Below, in pieces: positions 19,730 through 29,084 of a DNA stretch of 36,444 nt. A program made the translations under genes and the position numbers. Positions within the stretch are counted from its first letter, which is position 1, and every line of letters begins with the position of its first letter. Source of the DNA: Myxococcales bacterium (GTDB lineage: Bacteria > Myxococcota_A > Polyangia > Palsa-1104); assembly GCA_028287105.1 (NCBI GenBank), contig JAQBQH010000404.1, positions 1 through 36,444 on the forward strand, given 5' to 3'. The notes under the pieces are model-generated. The model did not search any database and was not told the origin of the DNA. It saw only the letters and a program-made list of their open reading frames with translations.

Positions 19730-20400
19730 GATGCTGCCTCCGCCGACGCCAGCTTGCCGCCGCACTTCTTGCAAAACTCCGCGTCGCCATCGTTGCGCGT
19801 GCCGCACTTGCCGCACTTATCCGGATCCGAAGCTGAAAGCGGAGAGCTGACCGCTGACAGCCTTTCTGCCGCAGCCTTTTCGCCCGCTGAAGCCTTCTCG
19901 CCCGCTGAAGCCTTCTCGCCCTTCTCCCTGGCGACTCGCGCCCCCAGGTCCTTGGCGATCATGGCCTCGTAGTCACGCCCCGCGTCGTCGAGCTGCCGCA
20001 TGACGCGAATGGCGCGCGCGCGGTACTGGGCGCTCGAATCGGCGAAGTCGCGGTCGGACACTTTGCCCATCTGATGATCGAAGTCGAGCTCCTTGAGCGC
20101 CTTGAGCAGAGCCTTCTTCTCGCGATCGAGCTCCTTGCGCCGCATGCCGGTCGCCGCGCCGGCCTCGACCGCGTTCTCGCCGCGGGTCAACGCCTGCGCC
20201 GCGCGAAACACGAGCCAGACCACCCAGCCGAGCGTCAAGGTCGCCATGACCAGAAAGGCCACCGACGAGCGCCCGCCATACGAGGCCGCGATGCCACCGA
20301 CGATGGCGGCGGCCACGAGAACGACCGCCAGGTATGCGAAGCGCTTCACAATCGGTCGCCGTGGCTGCTGCGTCTTGGCGCCGGTCTCAGTCGAGCTCAT
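19726..20400 (-). CDS. CcmI-like membrane protein with C-terminal zinc ribbon
   Basis: A 224-residue protein. Two membrane helices (RFAYLAVVLVAAAIVGGIAAS and VAFLVMATLTLGWVVWLVF) precede a helical charged segment (KELDREKKALLKALKELDFDHQMGKVSDRDF) that matches the N-terminal part of CcmI, the protein that hands apocytochrome to the ligation complex. A low-complexity GEKASA repeat follows, then a zinc ribbon with CGKCG and CKKCG at the end. The start is uncertain: ATG at 20400, ATG at 20409 and TTG at 20445 are all in frame and overlap the upstream ccmF-ccmH stop. The zinc ribbon in place of the CcmI TPR domain is unusual. The stop overlaps the next gene by 4 nt. Confidence 0.75.
   Translation of the reverse strand: MSSTETGAKTQQPRRPIVKRFAYLAVVLVAAAIVGGIAASYGGRSSVAFLVMATLTLGWVVWLVFRAAQALTRGENAVEAGAATGMRRKELDREKKALLKALKELDFDHQMGKVSDRDFADSSAQYRARAIRVMRQLDDAGRDYEAMIAKDLGARVAREKGEKASAGEKASAGEKAAAERLSAVSSPLSASDPDKCGKCGTRNDGDAEFCKKCGGKLASAEAAS
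19881..19916 (-). repeat. 18-bp tandem repeat encoding GEKASA
   Basis: Two identical 18-bp units (plus-strand CGCCCGCTGAAGCCTTCT, 19881-19898 and 19899-19916) with a degenerate flanking copy encode GEKASAGEKASAGEKAAA in the CcmI-like protein, between its helical domain and zinc ribbon. It forms a flexible linker and could vary in copy number. Confidence 0.7.
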
Positions 20401-22948
20401 CGAGCTCATCGTCGAGGCGGGACTGATAGTCTTCGTTGCCGGCAACCGTCGGCTCCCCTGCCGCCGTCGCGCCCGCGCCGCGACGCTTCGGTGACGACTT
20501 GCGCGCGATCACGACCAGGACCCCGATGGCGCCGAGCAGCGCACCGACGGGCAGCACCCACACGAGCCGGCGAAAGCCCTTGTCGAGCGGCGTCCGCAAC
20601 ACCTCTTCGCCGTACTTCGACAGCTCGAAGGCGATGACCTCGTCGTGCGTACGCCCGGCGTCGAGCAGCTGCTGGATCTCCATGCGTCGCGCCGGAGCGG
20701 GGCCGCACTCGTCGCCGCACTCCTGCAGCCCGTGCGGGCAGCCGCAGATGCACTTGAGCTCCGCGAAGAGCTTGCGCTCGGGTTCGTTGCGCGGCATGTG
20801 CAGATCGCCCGAGGCGCGCGCCATCGCCGCCTCTTGTGCACGGGCCACGCCACCGCCGAGCAGCATCAAGAGCACCATCGTCGCGGCCGCGGCCGCCGCC
20901 TTGGTCTTGTCCGACTTGGCCGCCGCGCCCGCCAGCGCATAAGCGCGGTCGGGCATGAACGCGATGGCCGTGCCGAACGCCAGCAGGAGGAAGCCGAGCC
21001 AGATCCAGTTCACGAGCGGATTGACGACGACCTTCAAGTTGGCGATGCCCGCCTGCTGGTCGACGCCGTTCAAGACGATGTAGAGGTCCTCCGCGAGCGT
21101 CTTCTTGATGTCGACCTCGCTCGTGGGCGGCTCGTCCTCGTGATGGCGATACGACCACTTGGCCGGATGGAGCGTCGTGTACGGCTTGCCCGCGACGGTG
21201 ACCGCCACCGTCGCCGTGACCATGTCCTTGTCAGACGCCGACGTGTGCTCGACGCCCTGATAGGTGAGCGCGTATTTACCGACCGAGACGGTCTGCCCCT
21301 TCTCGACGGTGAAGTCGCCCTCCTTCTTGTAGCCGTCGCCGGCGAAGCCGACGAACATGAGGACGATGGCGACGTGCACGATGTAGCCGCCGTAGCGCCG
21401 CTTTCCGCGCGCCACCAGACCGACGAGCGACGTGAAGAAGTCGAGCTTGGTGTGCGCCTGCCGGACGCGCGCGCCGCGATAGAACTCCTGCGTGATGGTC
21501 GCGACCACGAACGCACACAGCGCGAAGCAGAAGACCGATGCCGTAATCGGCACGCGCACCAGCGTCGAGCGCAGGTGCCACTCCGACCAGCCGCGCAGCG
21601 GCGTAAAGGCGCCCAACACGACCAAGGTCAGCACCATCGTCGACGCCGGAATGGCGAACTGAGTCTTCAGGTTCTCCGCTGACGCCTTGCGCCAGGCGAT
21701 GAGCGGACCGACGCCGGTGAGGAACACCAGCACCAGCCCGATCGGCGCCAGCCACTTGTTGAAGAAGGGCGGCCCGACGGTGATGCGCTCGCCCATGACC
21801 CACTCGGAGATGGTCGGGAACAGCGTCGCGATGAGCACGAAGAAGGCGCAGCCGAGGAGGATCCAGTTGTTGAGGAGGAAGGCGAACTCGCGCGAGAGCC
21901 ACGAGTCGAGCTCATTGCGCGAGCGCAGGAGCGGCAGTCGATAGACGACGTATCCGAAGGAGAAGATGGCGACGAAGCCGATGAAGGTGATGAAGATATA
22001 GGCCAGCGTCGTGTCTTGACCGAACGCGTGCACCGACTGAACGATGCCCGACCGGGTCATGAAGGTGCCGAGCATGGTCAGAAGGAACGTGACGATGACC
22101 AGGGAGACGTTCCACACCTTCATCATGCCTCGCCGCTCTTGCACGAGGATCGAGTGGAGGAACGCGGTCGCGGTCAGCCACGGCAAGAAGCCCGCGTTCT
22201 CGACGGGATCCCAGCCCCAGTAGCCGCCCCAGCCGAGCTCTTCGTAGGCCCAGAGCATGCCGAGGATGAGGCCCTGCGACAGGAAGTACCAGCTCACGAT
22301 CATCCAGCGCCGCGTCGATGCCAGCCACGAGTCGTCGAGGTTGCCGGTGATGAGCGCCGCCAGACCGAACGCGAACGGCACCGTCGCCGACACGAACCCC
22401 AGGTACAGCGACGGTGGATGCGTCGCCATGTACGGGTTCTGCAAGAGGGGATTCATGCCCTTGCCGACGCGCGGCGCCTCGGTGAGGTAGGTGTCGAACG
22501 GGCGCTTCTGGAAGATGATGAGGAACAGGAAGAAGCCGATGACCACGTAAAGGATCGCGGCGACGTACGGGACGAGCTCGCGATGGCGCTCGCGATTGAT
22601 GAAGATCGACAGCGACGCGAACACGGCGAGCAGGAGCACCCACCACAAGATCGAGCCGTCGAGACCGCCCCAGAACGCGGTGAACTTGTAGAACCACGGC
22701 ATCGATGCGTCCGAGTGCCGCTGCACGTACTTGATCGTGTAGTCGTTCGAGAGGATCGCGAACCACATCACCGCCGACGCGAAGGCGATGAGGCCGGTCG
22801 CCGCATACGACGCGTAGATCGCGGAGCGCACCAGGCGCTGGTTCTTACGACGCGCGCCAGCGACGGCAGCGCCGATTACGTAGGCGGAGGCAACGAGCGC
22901 CATGAGCAGTCCGGCGTCGCCGAGCGTGGCAATCGCATTCTGGGCCAT
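20387..22948 (-). CDS. ccmF: CcmF-CcmH fusion, cytochrome c heme lyase
   Basis: An 853-residue membrane protein joining two heme-ligation factors. The ATG at 22948 starts 2 nt after the ccmE stop and precedes the first helix. Residues 1-640 are CcmF with many helices and the WWD motif WGGYWGWDPVENAGFLPW (from Trp240), typical of the holo-CcmE-binding site. After two hydrophobic segments (about 655-705) comes a CcmH/CycL-like domain: LKCICGCPHGLQECGDEC with Cys733, 735, 737, 744 and 748, then LDAGRTHDEVIAFELSKYGEEVLRTP and a final helix. Usual CcmH has LRCxxCQ; here a five-Cys cluster replaces it. The fusion would keep heme attachment and apocytochrome thiol handling in one polypeptide. The last bases overlap the CcmI-like gene. 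Confidence 0.92.
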   Translation of the reverse strand: MAQNAIATLGDAGLLMALVASAYVIGAAVAGARRKNQRLVRSAIYASYAATGLIAFASAVMWFAILSNDYTIKYVQRHSDASMPWFYKFTAFWGGLDGSILWWVLLLAVFASLSIFINRERHRELVPYVAAILYVVIGFFLFLIIFQKRPFDTYLTEAPRVGKGMNPLLQNPYMATHPPSLYLGFVSATVPFAFGLAALITGNLDDSWLASTRRWMIVSWYFLSQGLILGMLWAYEELGWGGYWGWDPVENAGFLPWLTATAFLHSILVQERRGMMKVWNVSLVIVTFLLTMLGTFMTRSGIVQSVHAFGQDTTLAYIFITFIGFVAIFSFGYVVYRLPLLRSRNELDSWLSREFAFLLNNWILLGCAFFVLIATLFPTISEWVMGERITVGPPFFNKWLAPIGLVLVFLTGVGPLIAWRKASAENLKTQFAIPASTMVLTLVVLGAFTPLRGWSEWHLRSTLVRVPITASVFCFALCAFVVATITQEFYRGARVRQAHTKLDFFTSLVGLVARGKRRYGGYIVHVAIVLMFVGFAGDGYKKEGDFTVEKGQTVSVGKYALTYQGVEHTSASDKDMVTATVAVTVAGKPYTTLHPAKWSYRHHEDEPPTSEVDIKKTLAEDLYIVLNGVDQQAGIANLKVVVNPLVNWIWLGFLLLAFGTAIAFMPDRAYALAGAAAKSDKTKAAAAAATMVLLMLLGGGVARAQEAAMARASGDLHMPRNEPERKLFAELKCICGCPHGLQECGDECGPAPARRMEIQQLLDAGRTHDEVIAFELSKYGEEVLRTPLDKGFRRLVWVLPVGALLGAIGVLVVIARKSSPKRRGAGATAAGEPTVAGNEDYQSRLDDELDELD

Positions 22949-22950
22949 GG

Positions 22951-23430
22951 CTATTTCGCAACCGCCTGCGCGGTCTCTACGTTGACGTCGCCCTTGGTGC
23001 ACAGCGTCGCCGCCGGTCCGTCGGGGCGCGCCTGATACTTGGACGGACACTTGGCGCTGATCTCGTTGGCGTCGAAGCGGCCGTTGGCGAGCCCGCCTTT
23101 GACGACCACCTCCGCGCGATCCTTGAACGTATCGGGGACCGTGCCGGAGTAGCGGACTTCGATCTCCTTGCCGCAGTTGACCGCCATGAACTTGTACTCG
23201 ATCTGCTGATGCTCTTTATCCATGCGCTTCTTGATCGAGCCGGGCACGACGAAGCCGTGCACCTGCAGATGCTTGTGCTCCCACGCGCTCGGGTTCGCCA
23301 TCACTTCGTCGACGTGCTTGTAGTATTCGAACGCCTCGCCTGCGGACGATGCGAAGAGGTAGACGACGCCGCCGACCAGCAGGGTGAGCGTGATCAAACC
23401 GGATAGGACCTTGCGCTTCTGGCGCTGCAT
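22951..23430 (-). CDS. ccmE: CcmE heme chaperone, Cys (CxxxY) variant
   Basis: A 159-residue periplasmic heme chaperone. One N-terminal membrane anchor (VLSGLITLTLLVGGVVYLF) leads into the beta-barrel domain with VHGFVVPGSIKK, VRYSGTVPDTFKDRAEVVVKG and a heme-binding segment ISAKCPSKY. In most CcmE proteins this reads LAKHxxxY with His binding heme covalently; here Cys128 replaces His and Tyr132 is kept. This CxxxY form is known from Desulfovibrio and other delta and archaeal systems (System I*). The ATG at 23430 (GAGG 4 nt upstream) is preferred over a GTG at 23442. It is followed after 2 nt by the ccmF-ccmH fusion. Preceding A/T-rich sequence contains a possible -10. Confidence 0.92.
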   Translation of the reverse strand: MQRQKRKVLSGLITLTLLVGGVVYLFASSAGEAFEYYKHVDEVMANPSAWEHKHLQVHGFVVPGSIKKRMDKEHQQIEYKFMAVNCGKEIEVRYSGTVPDTFKDRAEVVVKGGLANGRFDANEISAKCPSKYQARPDGPAATLCTKGDVNVETAQAVAK

Positions 23431-23465
23431 GATGCCTCGCACGGGTAGGACCCCGGGTTGGGGGT

Positions 23466-23471
23466 ATTTTA
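23466..23471 (-). promoter_or_regulatory. possible -10 element before ccmE
   Basis: TAAAAT on the minus strand within the 58-nt moaA-ccmE gap, about 35 nt before the ccmE ATG. No convincing -35 is seen. It would allow the ccm genes to be expressed separately from moaB-moaA. Confidence 0.3.
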
Positions 23472-23488
23472 CCTCAAGTCTGGGGGGA

Positions 23489-24499
23489 TTAGCCCCCGAT
23501 CGCTACCATGTGTTTCCGCGGCCCACCCGTGCCGCATGCGGTGAAGGAGTGTCCCTCCTTCTTCGCGGTTACGGCGTTGAGCACCTTTCGTGCCAGCTCT
23601 TCGTCGCTGGCGCCGGCGCGCAGCGGCACGCGTAGGTCGGTGTCGTCATCGAGGGCGAGACAGGTGTGCAGCTGGCCGGTGGCGGTCAGGCGAACGCGAT
23701 TGCAGGTGGCGCAGAACGGCTCGGTGACGGCGCTGATGACGCCGACGCGCGCGCCGGCGTGCGCGCCCGCGACGACACGCTGATAGCGCGCGGGCCCGAC
23801 GCCGGCGAGGCCGCTCGCGTCGTCGTTCTCGAGCGCACCGAAGGCCGCTTCGACGCGCGCGCGAATCTGCGCGGCGGAGACGAACGAGCCGGGCACGAAG
23901 AGCGCGCCGTCGGACATCGGCATCGATTCGATGAAGCGCGGCGTGATCTCGCGCGCCCACGCCCACGCGCACAGCGCCGGCACGTCGCTGTCGTTGACGC
24001 TGCCCATGACGACGGCGTTGATCTTCGTATTCCGAAAGCCGGCGGCGCGCGCACTGTCGATGCCGGCGAGCACCTTGTCGAGGTTGCCGCGACGGGTGAT
24101 GGCGCGAAACTTCTCGGCGTCGAGCGTGTCGATGGAGACGTTGAGGCGCGTGAGGCCGGCGCGCTTGAGCGGCGCGGCCAGCTCGACGAGTCGCTCGCCG
24201 TTGGTGGTCATGGCGAGATCCTCGAGGCCGAGGCGGCCGAGGCGCGCGACCAGCTCGACGACGTCCTTACGCACGGTGGGCTCGCCGCCGGTGAGCCGTA
24301 CGCGCCGCACGCCGAAGCCGGTCATCACGCGCACGATGCGCTCGACCTCTTCGAAGGTGAGCACGTCGGACTTCGGCACCAGATCGACGCCCTCTTCGGG
24401 CATGCAGTAGAGGCAGCGGTAGTTGCAGCGATCGGTGAGCGACACGCGCAGGTACGAGACGGTGCGCGCGAACGCGTCGGTGAGGACCGGCAGTCTCAT
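23489..24499 (-). CDS. moaA: GTP 3',8-cyclase MoaA
   Basis: A 336-residue radical SAM enzyme that, with MoaC, makes cyclic pyranopterin monophosphate from GTP in molybdenum cofactor synthesis. The N-terminal [4Fe-4S] motif is CNYRCLYC (Cys25, Cys29, Cys32), the SAM-binding motif is TGGEPTVRKD and the C-terminal cluster is CATC-x13-C. The C-terminus ends in the conserved GG, required for activity in the family. The ATG overlaps the moaB stop by 4 nt. Catalytic motifs are intact; the protein should be active. MoaC, MoaD, MoaE and MoeA are not in the window. Confidence 0.97.
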   Translation of the reverse strand: MRLPVLTDAFARTVSYLRVSLTDRCNYRCLYCMPEEGVDLVPKSDVLTFEEVERIVRVMTGFGVRRVRLTGGEPTVRKDVVELVARLGRLGLEDLAMTTNGERLVELAAPLKRAGLTRLNVSIDTLDAEKFRAITRRGNLDKVLAGIDSARAAGFRNTKINAVVMGSVNDSDVPALCAWAWAREITPRFIESMPMSDGALFVPGSFVSAAQIRARVEAAFGALENDDASGLAGVGPARYQRVVAGAHAGARVGVISAVTEPFCATCNRVRLTATGQLHTCLALDDDTDLRVPLRAGASDEELARKVLNAVTAKKEGHSFTACGTGGPRKHMVAIGG

Positions 24500-24999
24500 C
24501 GGTGGGTCTCGAAGACGAGGTGGCCGAGCTCCGGGATGATCAGCTTCGACAGCGCCAGCTTCACCGCCGCGGTCGAGCCCGGCGTCGCGAATACCGCCAC
24601 GCCGCGGTGCACGCCAGCGACGGCGCGCGACATCATCGCGGCGGCGCCGATCTCCTGGAACGAGAGCATGCGAAACAATTCGCCGAAGCCGTCGAGGCGC
24701 TTGTCGAGGAGCGACGTCACCGCTTCGTACGTCGAGTCGCGCGCCGTGATGCCGGTGCCGCCGGAGGTGACGACGACGTCGGCGGTGCGCTCGTCGGCGA
24801 TGCGGCGGATGAGCGCGGCCACCTCGGCCGGCTCGTCCTTGAGCAGCCGATAGCCGGCGACCACGTGGCCCGCCGCTTCGATGAGCTCACGCGCGGCGCG
24901 GCCGGACGTGTCGCTCTCTTCGGTGCGCGAGTCGCTCACCGTCACGACGAAGACGCGGACCCGTTTGGGCGCATGCTGCTTGTGGTCAGCGACAGCCAT
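24496..24999 (-). CDS. moaB: molybdenum cofactor biosynthesis protein MoaB/MogA
   Basis: A 167-residue MoaB/MogA-type protein that adenylylates molybdopterin before metal insertion. Motifs are VRVFVVTVSDSRTEESDTSG, VVVTSGGTGITARDSTYEAV, the conserved FGELFRMLS and a C-terminal VAVFATPGSTAAVKLAL. The ATG at 24999 (MAVADHKQ...) is preferred; an in-frame GTG at 25026 would add nine residues and run across the promoter. The stop overlaps moaA by 4 nt, so the two form one unit. Divergent from the lipoprotein gene at 25027 with only 27 nt between starts. Confidence 0.93.
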   Translation of the reverse strand: MAVADHKQHAPKRVRVFVVTVSDSRTEESDTSGRAARELIEAAGHVVAGYRLLKDEPAEVAALIRRIADERTADVVVTSGGTGITARDSTYEAVTSLLDKRLDGFGELFRMLSFQEIGAAAMMSRAVAGVHRGVAVFATPGSTAAVKLALSKLIIPELGHLVFETHR

Positions 25000-25007
25000 C
25001 CCCAGCC

Positions 25008-25017
25008 GATGTAACAT
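25008..25017. promoter_or_regulatory. overlapping divergent -10 elements (near-palindrome)
   Basis: The 10-mer contains ATGTAACAT, almost its own reverse complement. On the plus strand TAACAT (25012-25017), with GCGACA (24989-24994) at 17 nt as a -35, ends 9 nt before the ATG at 25027. On the minus strand TG-T-TACATC (-10 at 25013-25008) ends 8 nt before the moaB ATG at 24999. One symmetric element may start transcription both ways. Confidence 0.45.
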
Positions 25018-25026
25018 GCGCCGCAC

Positions 25027-25428
25027 ATGCGCGCCATCCTCCTATTAATGGTGATTGCGGGAGGCTGCTCGAGCAACAGCCCGCTCGTCCTCGAGTTCGA
25101 CATCGGAGTCAACGCCCCCTCCGCTGCCAGCGTCCTCATCGACGGCAACATCATGCTACCTCCGACCAACGGGGTTCTCTCGCGCGGCTATCCGTCGCTG
25201 ACCGAGGCGATGAAGGTGGCCGGCACCGTCGAGAGCCGCGACGCGGACGGCACAGTCCGCGCCAGCACCCACTACTCCTTCGGCACCTACTGCGCGACTC
25301 ATATGCCGCTCTTGCGCGAGGTGGAACGTTTCATCGAAACGGCCGACGCGGCCGGGACGCCGTCGATGACGCTCGACAGCATCGAATGCGTCCTGACCGA
25401 CGGCACCGGCGTCGTCGTCGCCCCCTGA
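25027..25428 (+). CDS. predicted lipoprotein, unknown function
   Basis: A 133-residue protein with a lipoprotein signal (MRAILLLMVIAGGC; lipidated Cys14) and a mature domain of about 120 residues with FDIGVNAPSAASVLIDG and two Cys residues that could form a disulfide. I do not recognise the family. It has no Shine-Dalgarno sequence; the start lies directly behind a -10-like element. It is divergent from moaB and followed by an unrelated coiled-coil gene. Confidence 0.7.
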   Translation: MRAILLLMVIAGGCSSNSPLVLEFDIGVNAPSAASVLIDGNIMLPPTNGVLSRGYPSLTEAMKVAGTVESRDADGTVRASTHYSFGTYCATHMPLLREVERFIETADAAGTPSMTLDSIECVLTDGTGVVVAP

Positions 25429-25523
25429 GAGCTCATCTCCTAGGTTCTAAGCCGCGCCCTGCTCCTCCCGCGTTTGACACGGCGCGCCACCCGTTCTATG
25501 AACCCTCCCCGGAGGCGCCGCCG

Positions 25524-25823
25524 ATGAGCTTGAAGAAGATGGTGATCGAACGTGGGATGAAGCTGATGAGCGACCCGCGCGTCATGAAGTTGATGTCGAA
25601 CCCCAAGATCATGAACGTCGTGATGAAGGGCTTCGAGCTCCGCGGCAAGGTGCAGGGCTCTATCGACGAGCGCGTCAAGTCGCTCGCCAAGACGCTCAAG
25701 CTCGCCACGCGCGAAGAAGTGCGCGACCTCAAGGACACCATCCGCACCCTCGAGCGCGCGCTCAAGGAAGTGCAGGCCGAAGTGCAAAAGGGCAACGGCA
25801 AGGTCGCTACCGCCAAGTCGTGA
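25524..25823 (+). CDS. small coiled-coil protein, unknown function
   Basis: A 99-residue soluble protein. The ATG at 25524 was chosen because GGAGG lies 8 nt upstream; the frame is open upstream but there it overlaps the lipoprotein gene. The N-terminal half is Met/Lys-rich (MKLMSDPRVMKLMSNPKIMNVVM, two parallel copies of a KLMS[DN]P[RK]xM unit) and the C-terminal half is a heptad-like helix (TREEVRDLKDTIRTLERALKEVQAEV), reminiscent of phasin-like or UbiK-like proteins. The stop overlaps the next start by 4 nt (GTGA). Function unknown. Confidence 0.75.
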   Translation: MSLKKMVIERGMKLMSDPRVMKLMSNPKIMNVVMKGFELRGKVQGSIDERVKSLAKTLKLATREEVRDLKDTIRTLERALKEVQAEVQKGNGKVATAKS

Positions 25824-26380
25824 TCGACCCCGCCGTCCTCCTCGACGATCTGCCGACGATCACGACCGAGCGCCTCACGCTCCGGGTCGTGCGTACGACG
25901 GACGCCGAGGAGCTGTTCGAGACCTTCCGCGATCCCGAAGTGATGAAGTACTGGTCGACCGGCCCGCACGCCTCGCCAACAATCACGGCGGAGATGATCG
26001 AGCGCGCCCGCGCTTCGTTTCTCTCCGGCGACGGCATCGAGTTCGCGATCCTCGATCTGCAAAAGCGCGTCATCGGCAAGATCGGCCACTGGCGCTGGCA
26101 GAAGGCGCACTCGCGCTCCGAGATCGGCTTCATCCTCCGCCGCGACATGTGGCAGTTGGGCCTCGCGACCGAAGCGCTACGCGCCACCGTCCAGTGGGGA
26201 TTCGATACGCTCAAGCTGCACAGCATCGAAGCGCAGCTCGACTCCGAGAACCTCGGCTCCGCGCGCACCCTCGAACGCATCGGCTTCACCCGCGAGGGCC
26301 TGCTACGCCAGTCCTACTTCGACGGCACCAGCTACCGCGACACCCTCGTCTACGGCCTCGTCCGCGGCGAGCAGCGCTAG
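25820..26380 (+). CDS. GNAT-family N-acetyltransferase (RimJ/RimL-like)
   Basis: A 186-residue acetyltransferase that transfers acetyl from acetyl-CoA to an amine. The pattern TERLTLRVVRTTDAEELFETFRDPEV, IGKIGHWRWQKAHSRSEIGFIL, WQLGLATEALRATVQWGFDTLKLHSIEAQLDSEN and RTLERIGFTREGLLRQSYFDG is that of the Acetyltransf_3 (RimJ/RimL) group, which acetylates ribosomal protein N-termini or small amines. The acetyl-CoA loop is LGLATE rather than the more usual RGxG(Y/L)A, so the loop is degenerate. The start is GTG, overlapping the preceding stop by 4 nt. Confidence 0.9.
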   Translation: MIDPAVLLDDLPTITTERLTLRVVRTTDAEELFETFRDPEVMKYWSTGPHASPTITAEMIERARASFLSGDGIEFAILDLQKRVIGKIGHWRWQKAHSRSEIGFILRRDMWQLGLATEALRATVQWGFDTLKLHSIEAQLDSENLGSARTLERIGFTREGLLRQSYFDGTSYRDTLVYGLVRGEQR

Positions 26381-26428
26381 ACCGCCTGCCGCGTCAACCA
26401 CGTCCGTTCGCAGCACCCACCCACCTGG

Positions 26429-26935
26429 TCACCGATACCGCAGCACGCTCCGCACCACATGCGCCGCATCGACGCTCCGCAACCGATACCGATACGGCCG
26501 CTCCGCCCCCGTCCCCGCCTCCCGCGTCACCGCGTACATCGTGCCATCCACCTCCACCGTCGTCAGCGCCCCCCAGTCATAGTCGCGCGCGCTCTCGATG
26601 ACGAGCCCGTCGCCCCCCGTCATGACCAGGTCCTCCGGCACCCTCCGCTCGCGCGCCCGCCGCACGATCGCTCTGCCGATCGCGACCGGCAAGATCCCGA
26701 GCGGCTCCCCGCTCACCCCCGACCCGACGCGCAAGAGCCCCTCGACGAACAGATAGATCGACAGCCAACCCCACGCCGTCCCGAACAGGAAAACAAGAAA
26801 CGCCGCCGCGCCATGCACGAAGCTCTGCGCGGCGTCGTCGCCCGCGCCGGCGCGATGCGCCCACACGCCGTATCCGCCGACGACCACACCGGTGGCGAGC
26901 TCCACGACGCCGCCGGCGATGGTCGTCAGTCTCAC
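26429..26935 (-). CDS. predicted membrane protein, unknown function
   Basis: A 168-residue protein with two hydrophobic segments in the first half (IAGGVVELATGVVVGGYGVWA and FVHGAAAFLVFLFGTAWGWLSIYLFVEGLLRV) and a soluble beta-rich C-terminal half (YDWGALTTVEVDGTMYAVTREAG). I do not recognise the family. It begins with GTG 13 nt after the fusA stop; an extended -10 lies exactly 7 nt before the GTG, so it may be transcribed alone and without a leader. It is tail to tail with the acetyltransferase gene. Confidence 0.7.
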   Translation of the reverse strand: MRLTTIAGGVVELATGVVVGGYGVWAHRAGAGDDAAQSFVHGAAAFLVFLFGTAWGWLSIYLFVEGLLRVGSGVSGEPLGILPVAIGRAIVRRARERRVPEDLVMTGGDGLVIESARDYDWGALTTVEVDGTMYAVTREAGTGAERPYRYRLRSVDAAHVVRSVLRYR

Positions 26936-26942
26936 GCCGTCT

Positions 26943-26948
26943 AGTGTA

Positions 26949-26951
<3 letters not shown>
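26943..26951 (-). promoter_or_regulatory. extended -10 before the membrane protein gene
   Basis: TG-A-TACACT on the minus strand (26951-26943), ending 7 nt before the GTG at 26935. The TG comes from the fusA stop codon TGA. No -35 of quality is seen, as is usual with extended -10 promoters. Confidence 0.45.
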
Positions 26952-29015
<2,064 letters not shown>

Positions 29016-29026
29016 TTTTTTCGGTT

Positions 29027-29049
29027 CAACTCTTACCGCGCAACTCTTA
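29027..29049. repeat. two 9-bp direct repeats in the fusA intergenic region
   Basis: CAACTCTTA occurs at 29027-29035 and 29041-29049 (minus strand TAAGAGTTG). The copy at 29027-29035 contains the proposed fusA -10. The same 9-mer lies upstream of sspB at 11673-11681. Confidence 0.6.
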
Positions 29050-29057
29050 ACTCTCAA
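29030..29057 (-). promoter_or_regulatory. promoter of the EF-G gene
   Basis: On the minus strand TTGAGA (29057-29052), 16-nt spacer, TAAGAG (29035-29030). The ATG is 14 nt further, so the leader would be about 7 nt and has no Shine-Dalgarno sequence (GAACCGAAAAAA). Confidence 0.5.
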
Positions 29058-29075
29058 CCCCAAAAGTGATATGAT
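29047..29075 (+). promoter_or_regulatory. promoter of the TPR-like gene
   Basis: TTAACT (29047-29052), 17-nt spacer, TATGAT (29070-29075) with TG-A before it (extended -10). The ATG at 29085 is 9 nt after the -10, leaving a leader of at most about 3 nt. It overlaps the fusA promoter on the other strand. Confidence 0.55.
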
Positions 29076-29084
29076 GTTCGTCCA

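Noticed and set aside
18266-19972. 568-codon plus-strand frame opposite the Ig-like protein
   Set aside because: The minus-strand gene has a signal peptide, a GGAGG site and 4-nt overlaps with neighbours; the plus frame has none of these.
23666-24853. 395-codon plus-strand frame opposite moaA and moaB
   Set aside because: Shadow of two confident genes; no recognisable motif.
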